Assembly: GCA_046728115.1 (NCBI GenBank)
Contig: JBKPDW010000219.1
Location: 1 to 13,592 of the forward strand
DNA length: 13,592 nucleotides
Origin: CAVSWN01 sp046728115
GTDB taxonomy: Bacteria > Acidobacteriota > Vicinamibacteria > Vicinamibacterales > CAVVIG01
Reading direction: 5' to 3'
Positions within the stretch are counted from its first letter, which is position 1. Each line of letters starts with the position of its first letter. The position numbers and the translations under genes were made by a program. Shown here one piece after another: positions 5,175 through 10,124 of the stretch. Under the pieces are notes generated by a model that saw nothing but the letters and a program-made list of their open reading frames with translations, ran no database searches and had not been told where the DNA came from.

Positions 5175-6212
5175 ATGATTCGGATCAAGCACCGCACGAA
5201 CTGGATGACAGCCCTTGCGGTTGTCGTTCTGACGCTCGTCTCGTGGCCGCTCCCGGCGGCCAGCAGTTGCGAGTTCACCGGTGTCGATCGGGTGGTGGCG
5301 GTCGGCGACGTCCACGGCGCGTACGATCGGTTCGTCGAAATCCTCCGCATTGCCGGTCTCGTTGATGGCGACGCTCGTTGGGTTGGTGGCGCGACACACC
5401 TGGTTCAGCTGGGCGACGTCGTCGATCGCGGTCCCGATTCGCGCAAGGCGCTCGACCTCCTGCGCCGCCTCGAACGCGATTCCCGGAGCGCCGGCGGACA
5501 GGTGCATCCTCTCCTCGGCAATCACGAGGTGATGCGAATGCTCGGCGACCTCCGTTATACGCAGCCGGCGGAGTACGAAGCGTTCACGAGCGCCAACTCG
5601 GAGAAAGTCAGAGACGACTATCTGAAAACGCTGAGTACGAGTGTCGGCGGCCGCGATCAGCCGCTTCAGAAATTTCCCCTCGGGCTCGTCGAGATGCGAG
5701 TGGCCTTTGGCCGTGATGGTGATTACGGTCGCTGGCTGAGGCAGCTGCCAGCGACGATCACGATCAACAGCGTCGTGTTCGTGCATGGCGGGATCAGTCC
5801 CGACGTTGCGTCGCTTGGGTGCGAGGCCATCAACGATCGCGTGCGTCGGGACCTGACCAGCGATCTCGACAAGACGCGTGCGACACCGCAAGCCAGCTTG
5901 GCAGGCCGGGCGGACGGGCCCCTATGGTACCGCGGCCTCGCGCAGGAGCCGGACGGGTTCGCGCTCAAGGTCGAGGAGATTGTCGCGAAGCTGCACGCGC
6001 GCGCGATTGTCGTGGCTCACACCGTGACGCCGACGAACCGGGTCACCACGCGGTTCGACGGTCGAGTTGTGGAAATGGATACGGGAATGCAGCCGGCGTA
6101 CGTGCCCGACGGGCGCGCATCAGCGCTCGAGATTCGGGGTGGAACGGCAACGGCGATCTACGTCGATCGGAAAGATGCAGTGACCTTGCACGAAACAATC
6201 GGTGATCGGTGA
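5175..6212 (+). CDS. Exported PPP-family metallophosphatase (Shewanella-like phosphatase type)
   Basis: A 345-residue protein with an N-terminal signal sequence (hydrophobic about residues 12-30, ending near AAS-SC) and a calcineurin-like phosphoesterase core. Metal-binding motifs appear in order: GDVHG (44-48; Asp45, His47), GDVVDRG (80-86; Asp81) and GNHE (115-118; Asn116, His117), followed by VHGGISPDV and AHTVTPTNRV. This is the PPP arrangement, and the insert after GNHE (long, with YTQPAEYEAF) suits the Shelph group of bacterial PPP phosphatases. It probably dephosphorylates substrates outside the cytoplasm. ATG 5175 was chosen over the TTG at 5169 because GGAGG (5162-5166) is spaced eight bases from it. 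It follows the dehydrogenase by 19 bases, so it may be co-transcribed, but nothing ties it to the compartment. The stop codon sits inside a hairpin. Confidence 0.88.
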   Translation: MIRIKHRTNWMTALAVVVLTLVSWPLPAASSCEFTGVDRVVAVGDVHGAYDRFVEILRIAGLVDGDARWVGGATHLVQLGDVVDRGPDSRKALDLLRRLERDSRSAGGQVHPLLGNHEVMRMLGDLRYTQPAEYEAFTSANSEKVRDDYLKTLSTSVGGRDQPLQKFPLGLVEMRVAFGRDGDYGRWLRQLPATITINSVVFVHGGISPDVASLGCEAINDRVRRDLTSDLDKTRATPQASLAGRADGPLWYRGLAQEPDGFALKVEEIVAKLHARAIVVAHTVTPTNRVTTRFDGRVVEMDTGMQPAYVPDGRASALEIRGGTATAIYVDRKDAVTLHETIGDR

Positions 6213-6232
6213 TCAACCGTTCGATCACCGAT
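6198..6232. terminator. Hairpin between convergent genes, possible bidirectional terminator
   Basis: ATCGGTGATCG (6198-6208) and CGATCACCGAT (6222-6232) are perfect 11-base reverse complements with a 13-base loop. The loop contains the stop codon of the phosphatase gene (6210-6212). The hairpin lies between two convergent genes, where a terminator is expected. There is no clear U-run directly after it on the plus strand, so a repeat of the GGTGATC type is an alternative reading. Confidence 0.5.
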
Positions 6233-6258
6233 CATCCAATTGCAGGCTCAGCGGCAGG

Positions 6259-6624
6259 CTATTTTTTCGGTGCCAGGGCCTTGTTGTTCACGCGCACCTG
6301 TGCTGCGTGCATCGTGCCGCCCATGTCGTGATATGTCACGCTGACCATGTCACCATTGCCCACGGCGTCGGTCGCCGTGATCTTGCCGCCCTTTTCCCGG
6401 GTCTTCGTGCTGAGACCCTTGCCGATGAATTTGGTGGTGCCGTCGACCGTGAAGGTCATGTCTTTGCCACCGGTGGTGACGGTGAGGGAACTGCCGCTCA
6501 CTTCTTTCACCGTTCCGCTGGCGGTCATCGACTTCGCCTTCGCAGCTTGCGCCTGCAACGTGACCGACTGCGTCGCAGCGCATAATCCGAACACCGTTAG
6601 AGCGACCACAACCAAGCGCTTCAT
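6259..6624 (-). CDS. Small secreted DUF5666-like beta protein
   Basis: A 121-residue product on the minus strand. It has a clear signal peptide (MKRLVVVALTVFGLCAATQS, cleavage probably near AQA at 24-26) and a beta-rich domain reading TASGTVKEVSGSSLTV, DMTFTVDGTTKFIGKG, then GDMVSVTYHDMGGTMHAAQV. Alternation of short strands with a GTV-x-x-V-x-x-x-x-x-TV pattern is typical of the DUF5666/OB-like periplasmic proteins common in acidobacteria. No enzymatic residues are evident, and the function is unknown. AAGGAGG lies seven bases before the ATG, so the start is well supported. It is convergent with the phosphatase gene and divergent from nth. Its leader contains two perfect hairpins (6648-6679). 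Confidence 0.8.
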   Translation of the reverse strand: MKRLVVVALTVFGLCAATQSVTLQAQAAKAKSMTASGTVKEVSGSSLTVTTGGKDMTFTVDGTTKFIGKGLSTKTREKGGKITATDAVGNGDMVSVTYHDMGGTMHAAQVRVNNKALAPKK

Positions 6625-6647
6625 CCCGCCCCTCCTTCACAAAGGCG

Positions 6648-6679
6648 CCCGCGACCTCGCGGGTCTGCGGCATCGCAGA
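6648..6679 (-). promoter_or_regulatory. Two adjacent perfect hairpins in the leader of the DUF5666-like gene
   Basis: On the plus strand CCCGCG-ACCT-CGCGGG (6648-6663) and TCTGCG-GCAT-CGCAGA (6664-6679) stand back to back, each a perfect 6-base stem with a four-base loop. They lie upstream of the ATG at 6624 and downstream of the possible minus-strand -10 box. They would therefore sit at the 5' end of that mRNA and could stabilise it or regulate it. Confidence 0.45.
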
Positions 6680-6687
6680 CGCCACTT

Positions 6688-6693
6688 AGTATA
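6688..6693 (-). promoter_or_regulatory. Possible -10 box (TATACT) for the DUF5666-like gene
   Basis: On the minus strand TATACT matches the sigma70 -10 consensus in five of six bases. The nearest -35-like hexamer (TTGTGA) is 20 bases upstream, longer than the usual 17, so the call is weak. The same bases on the plus strand (TAGTATAG) could serve nth instead. Confidence 0.25.
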
Positions 6694-6701
6694 GCTGGCT
6701 C

Positions 6702-7391
6702 ATGGGGCGACCGTCACAACGGCGTGTCCATACCGTCATGCGCAGGCTCGCCCGCGCCATCGACGACCTCGAACTCCCGGCTGTCGAGAAGATTGCCGAG
6801 GACAGCCAGGAGGACCCGTTCGAAGTCCTTATATCGACGATATTGTCGGCCCAGACGCGCGATCCGGTGACCGCGGCGGCCTCGGCGCGGCTATTCAGGC
6901 GGGCCCGGACGCCACGGACGATGGCCCGACTGTCGGTTCGACAGATCCAGCAGCTGATCTATCCGGTGAGCTTTTACCGCCACAAGGCGAGGCACGTCAA
7001 GGAGACGTGCCGCCTCCTGATAACCCGGCACCAGGGCCGGGTGCCCGGCACGATGGACGAGCTCCTGGCGCTGCCTGGCGTCGGCCGGAAGACCGCCAAT
7101 CTGGTACTGATCCTGTCGTTCAAGAGCCTGAAAAACATCTGCGTCGACACCCATGTTCACCGGATCGCGAACCGTCTGGGGTGGGTGTCAACCCGGACTC
7201 CGGAAGAAACCGAGCAGGCTCTTTACAAGGCCACCGACGCGCGCTGGTGGCCGTACATCAATCGGTACCTGGTAACCTGGGGGCAGAACGTCTGCCGGCC
7301 GCTGTACCCGCGGTGTGGGGAGTGCGTGATCCGCGATCAGTGCCAGCAAGTCGGCGTACGGTCGTCTGCAGCTCGGGAAACCGTTCGATGA
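6702..7391 (+). CDS. nth: Endonuclease III (DNA glycosylase/AP lyase)
   Basis: A 229-residue base-excision repair enzyme that removes oxidised pyrimidines and cleaves the abasic site. The helix-hairpin-helix reads LPGVGRKTA with catalytic Lys130, and the catalytic aspartate is Asp149 in VDTHVHR. The [4Fe-4S] cluster ligands are Cys198-x6-Cys205-x2-Cys208-x5-Cys214, exactly the Nth spacing. The substrate-side motif ILSAQTRD (47-54) is also present. The ATG at 6702 gives the expected length; an internal ATG at 6738 is possible, and no strong Shine-Dalgarno distinguishes them. The last 134 bases overlap, on the opposite strand, the 3' end of the DUF72 gene. The protein is a stand-alone housekeeping gene here. 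Confidence 0.95.
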   Translation: MGRPSQRRVHTVMRRLARAIDDLELPAVEKIAEDSQEDPFEVLISTILSAQTRDPVTAAASARLFRRARTPRTMARLSVRQIQQLIYPVSFYRHKARHVKETCRLLITRHQGRVPGTMDELLALPGVGRKTANLVLILSFKSLKNICVDTHVHRIANRLGWVSTRTPEETEQALYKATDARWWPYINRYLVTWGQNVCRPLYPRCGECVIRDQCQQVGVRSSAARETVR

Positions 7392-8298
7392 ACTCCGGCG
7401 TGTACTCGCCGTCAATCGGCTCGCCAAGCTGCTGCTTGATCGTTACAGCGTTGGCGATCGACTTGGCCGAGAAGTGGTTGTTCGTGTAGAGGTAAAGCTT
7501 CTTCACCAGTCGCCTCGCAGCCGCGGCCGTTTCGGAAAACTCCTTCAGTTCCTCGGACGAATAGAGGTAGTCGTAGCGCTCGTCGGCCGTTTCGTGCCGC
7601 CACCACTTGTCTGCGTTCCGTCCGTGCAGACGCATGTAGTAGAAACCCTGCACGTTCGGCAGATGGTTCTGCCGAATCGAAAACCTGAATTTTGGTTCGT
7701 CGATCTGCACCCACGCCGCGCCGAATGCATTCAGCAGCGACAGCGTGTCGCCGAATCTGTCGCTCCAGCTACGGTGTCGAAGCTCCACCGCCATGTGGTA
7801 ATCGTGGAAGGTGCGCAACAATGCTGCGAGGTAATCGCGTGACGGCTGCGTGTCCTTGAAGCTCGCCGGAAATTGCGCGAGCAGCGCGCCGAGCTTGCCG
7901 CGCGCGGCGAGCGGTTCGATGCCGCGCCGAAATTCGTCGATATCCGCAGCGTTGGGTTGCACCAACGCCCGAATCGCTTCGCTATCGCCGCGCGCGTCCT
8001 CCGGAAGCCCCTTGACCGTCCGCTCCTCGAACATTCGCGGATGCGTGAACTTCTGATAGAGCTTCACCGAGAACTCGAAGGCGGCCGGCGTCCGGTCGAC
8101 CCATCCTCTCGACACCTCGGCCCGTGGCTGACCGTAGAAGGTCGAGTTCACTTCGACGGTGTTGAAGTGCTCGGCGTAGAAGCTGAGCTCGTCGAACTCC
8201 CGCGAACGCCTGCGCGCTGGCGGATAGAAGACTCCGGTCCACTTTCCCTTACCCGAGGGATAGTTCCAACCCGACGTCCCGATTCGGATCTCTCCCAT
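7258..8298 (-). CDS. DUF72 family protein (YecE-like)
   Basis: A 346-residue TIM-barrel-like DUF72 protein of unknown biochemical function. Characteristic segments are IRIGTSGWNYPSGKGKWTG at the start, FNTVEVNSTFYG, FEFSVKLYQKFTH, LLAQFPASF, VELRHRSW and YMRLHGRN, then LYLYTNNHFSAKSIANA. Family proteins are usually about 240-300 residues and end soon after the last motif. Here the frame continues, and residues from about 302 on are encoded opposite the nth 3' end. The tail (GSRTPHTAGTAAGRRS) looks unconserved and low in complexity. It begins 21 bases after the stop of the ArsC/Spx-like selenoprotein gene with GGTGG before its ATG, so the two probably form an operon. Confidence 0.9.
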   Translation of the reverse strand: MGEIRIGTSGWNYPSGKGKWTGVFYPPARRRSREFDELSFYAEHFNTVEVNSTFYGQPRAEVSRGWVDRTPAAFEFSVKLYQKFTHPRMFEERTVKGLPEDARGDSEAIRALVQPNAADIDEFRRGIEPLAARGKLGALLAQFPASFKDTQPSRDYLAALLRTFHDYHMAVELRHRSWSDRFGDTLSLLNAFGAAWVQIDEPKFRFSIRQNHLPNVQGFYYMRLHGRNADKWWRHETADERYDYLYSSEELKEFSETAAAARRLVKKLYLYTNNHFSAKSIANAVTIKQQLGEPIDGEYTPEFIERFPELQTTVRRLAGTDRGSRTPHTAGTAAGRRSAPRLPGTD

Positions 8299-8319
8299 GG
8301 TCCACCGGCCCCGTGCGCC

Positions 8320-8655
8320 CTACGCACCTGTCGCGTATTTGTCCTTGTCGAACCCGAAGATGACCGTCGATCCCTTGATCAGAATCGGCCTCCTGATGAG
8401 ATTTGGATTCTCCATCATCAGTGCGATGGCTTCCTTCTTCGACCTGGGCAGCGGCCTTTCCTTGAACACGGGGCTGCGCGTGCTGACAAAGTCGAGGAAC
8501 CGCTCGGCGTCGATGTGCTTCTCCAGGAACTCGCGTGATGGCGGATTCTTGTTGATGTCGATTTCCTGAACGTCGATGTGCTCCGTATCCAGAAACCTTC
8601 TGGCGTTCTTGCAGGTGGTTCACGTGGGCTTGGTGTAGAACGTTGGCTTGGCCAT
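8320..8655 (-). CDS. Probable selenoprotein of the ArsC/Spx thioredoxin-fold family (in-frame TGA at codon 12)
   Basis: Read on the minus strand from ATG 8655 with TGA at 8622-8620 taken as selenocysteine, the frame is open to TAG at 8320: 111 residues. The N-terminus is MAKPTFYTKPT-U-TTCKNARR. Family members have Cys at this place (KPTCTTCRKA), so Sec12 replaces the redox-active cysteine, giving U-x-x-C with Cys15. Downstream it follows the ArsC/Spx pattern: IDVQEIDINKNPPSREFL, FLDFVSTRSPVFKE, ENPNLIRRPILIKGSTVIFG and FDKDKY. Members include arsenate reductases and Spx/YffB-type redox proteins; the exact activity is open. A hairpin after the TGA fits the bacterial SECIS model. Six of nine Arg codons are AGA/AGG, which suggests transfer. 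No Shine-Dalgarno is seen. A nonsense mutation or base error is the alternative. Confidence 0.85.
8589..8622 (-). promoter_or_regulatory. Candidate bacterial SECIS element, including the UGA codon
   Basis: On the minus strand the UGA (8622-8620) is followed 22 bases later by the loop of a perfect 6-base stem: CCAGAA (8603-8598), loop GGU (8597-8595), UUCUGG (8594-8589). Published bacterial SECIS rules, from memory, call for an upper stem of at least four pairs, a loop of 3-14 bases with G in its first two positions, and 16-37 bases between UGA and loop. All are met. The GGU loop also matches the conserved loop bases of E. coli fdhF. A lower stem is less clear. Confidence 0.75.
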
Positions 8656-8680
8656 AGGGATAGCATAATAGAAAGTGGCC

Positions 8681-8728
8681 GTTCAGAATTCAGAGTTCAG
8701 AGTGATTTCAGATTGCGGATTTCAGATG
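8681..8728. repeat. Short 7-base tandem repeat between the divergent selenoprotein and queE genes
   Basis: GTTCAGA (8681-8687), ATTCAGA (8688-8694) and GTTCAGA (8695-8701) are consecutive 7-base units. They are followed by looser copies (ATTTCAGATTGCGGATTTCAG, about 8705-8725). The array runs to within one base of the queE ATG at 8730 and leaves no Shine-Dalgarno. Unlike the other elements it shows only direct, not inverted, repetition. Confidence 0.7.
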
Positions 8729-8729
8729 C

Positions 8730-9371
8730 ATGTTGACGGTTAACGAGATTTTCTATTCCATCCAGGGTGAGTCGACGCGAGCGGGCCGGCCGTGTGTGTT
8801 CGTACGGCTGACGGCGTGCGATCTTCGCTGTACGTGGTGCGACACGGCGTACGCGTTTCACGAAGGGCGCAAGATGTCCGTCGACGATGTCATCGCGATC
8901 GTCGAAGGCCACGACTGCCCGCTGGTCGAAATCACGGGCGGTGAGCCACTGCTTCAAGCCGATGTGTATCCGCTCATGGAACGGCTGCTCGCGCAGGGTC
9001 GCACCGTGATGCTGGAGACTGGCGGGCACCAATCGATTGATCGCGTGCCGCGCGAGGTGCTCAAAATCGTGGACGTCAAGTGCCCGGGCAGCGGCGAAGT
9101 CGACCGGAACGACTGGGACAACCTGTCGCGCCTGGCTCCCCACGACGAAGTGAAGTTCGTCGTCAAGGACCGGGAGGATTACGAGTTCGCGCGCGACGTC
9201 ATCACTCGCTACGATCTCGCCTCACGCGCGGCGGCGGTGCTGCTGTCTCCCGTTCATGGCGTCCTGCACCCGCGCGCGCTCTCCGAATGGATGCTGGCCG
9301 ACCACCTCCCGGCTCGCTTACAGGTTCAACTCCACAAGTACATCTGGCCCGCCGATGCGCGAGGCGTATGA
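8730..9371 (+). CDS. queE: 7-carboxy-7-deazaguanine synthase QueE (radical SAM)
   Basis: A 213-residue radical-SAM enzyme that converts 6-carboxy-tetrahydropterin to 7-carboxy-7-deazaguanine on the way to preQ0 and queuosine. The cluster motif is Cys30-x3-Cys34-x2-Cys37 (CDLRCTWCDTAYAFH). Other marks are NEIFYSIQGESTRAGRPCVF at the N-terminus, the SAM-binding ITGGEPLLQ, VMLETGG, and VDVKCPGSGE, followed by DEVKFVVKD. The length agrees with the family. ATG 8730 gives the canonical N-terminus; the upstream ATG at 8726 is in another frame. It is followed after 66 bases by queC, the next enzyme of the pathway. No queD or folE is in the window. Confidence 0.96.
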   Translation: MLTVNEIFYSIQGESTRAGRPCVFVRLTACDLRCTWCDTAYAFHEGRKMSVDDVIAIVEGHDCPLVEITGGEPLLQADVYPLMERLLAQGRTVMLETGGHQSIDRVPREVLKIVDVKCPGSGEVDRNDWDNLSRLAPHDEVKFVVKDREDYEFARDVITRYDLASRAAAVLLSPVHGVLHPRALSEWMLADHLPARLQVQLHKYIWPADARGV

Positions 9372-9437
9372 ATTGAGTAATTGGGTAATCTGGTAATGGG
9401 ATCATCCAATTAAGCAATCCAATTACCCGATTACCCG
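9372..9437. repeat. Inverted repeat of the ATTACCC family between queE and queC
   Basis: GGGTAATC (9383-9390) pairs with GATTACCC (9429-9436), and TAATTGG on the left pairs with CCAATTA (9406-9412). The element ends in two identical 8-base units, ATTACCCG, at 9422-9429 and 9430-9437, with the queC ATG following directly. It is the same family as the elements at 3205-3290 and 3567-3667 in the microcompartment locus. Confidence 0.85.
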
Positions 9438-10109
9438 ATGAAAGCAGTTGTCCTCCTGAGTGGCGGCCTCGACTCGTACACCGCGGGTGCCATTGCGAAA
9501 TCGGAAGGGTTCGTGTTGTACGCGCTCACCATCGATTATGGTCAGCGTCATCTGACCGAGATCGAGTCTGCGCGCCGCGTCGCGCGCGCGCTAGGCGTCG
9601 AGCGACATCTCGAGCTGGCCGTTGACTTGCGCGCGATTGGCGGGTCGGCGCTCACCGCGGACATCCCCGTTCCGATGGATCGCGATCTGGGGGCGCCAGG
9701 CGTCCCCTCTACATACGTGCCCGCCCGGAACACCATCTTCCTGTCCCTGGCGCTCGGCTGGGCTGAAGTTCTGGACGCTCCCGATATTGTTCTGGGCGTC
9801 AACGCGCTCGACTACTCCGGATATCCCGACTGCCGTCCCGAATTCGTGGCCGCATTCGAGCAGCTCGCGAGTCTTGCAACGCGGGCGGGCATCGAAGGAC
9901 GAAGGGTGCGGGTGCGTACGCCGCTTATCGCACTGAGCAAGGCCGACATCATTCGCCGTGGCTTCGCGCTTGGCCTCGACTACGGACTCACTACGAGCTG
10001 CTACGATCCGTCCGCCGCAGGAAGGCCCTGTGGCCACTGCGACAGTTGCGTACTGCGTGCCAAAGGCTTCCAGGAAGCTGGCATCGCCGACCCGCTGACG
10101 CTGCGATAG
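9438..10109 (+). CDS. queC: 7-cyano-7-deazaguanine synthase QueC
   Basis: A 223-residue ATP-dependent enzyme that amidates and dehydrates 7-carboxy-7-deazaguanine to preQ0. The PP-loop SGGLDS is at residues 8-13, and LTIDYGQRH follows. STYVPARNTIFLSLALGWAE and DIVLGVNALDYSGYPDCRPEF are family hallmarks. The zinc-binding cysteines are Cys188, Cys198, Cys201 and Cys204 (SCYDPSAAGRPCGHCDSC). The length is normal and the start is canonical for the family. The ATG directly abuts the ATTACCCG repeat with no Shine-Dalgarno, as in the BMC-P genes. It is probably transcribed with queE. Confidence 0.97.
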   Translation: MKAVVLLSGGLDSYTAGAIAKSEGFVLYALTIDYGQRHLTEIESARRVARALGVERHLELAVDLRAIGGSALTADIPVPMDRDLGAPGVPSTYVPARNTIFLSLALGWAEVLDAPDIVLGVNALDYSGYPDCRPEFVAAFEQLASLATRAGIEGRRVRVRTPLIALSKADIIRRGFALGLDYGLTTSCYDPSAAGRPCGHCDSCVLRAKGFQEAGIADPLTLR

Positions 10110-10124
10110 AATCGCGACAGGCCC

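Noticed and set aside
8249..8623. Minus-strand ORF starting just after the TGA as an independent gene
   Set aside because: It is in another frame from the ArsC/Spx-like protein, and its translation shows no family pattern; the selenoprotein frame explains the region.
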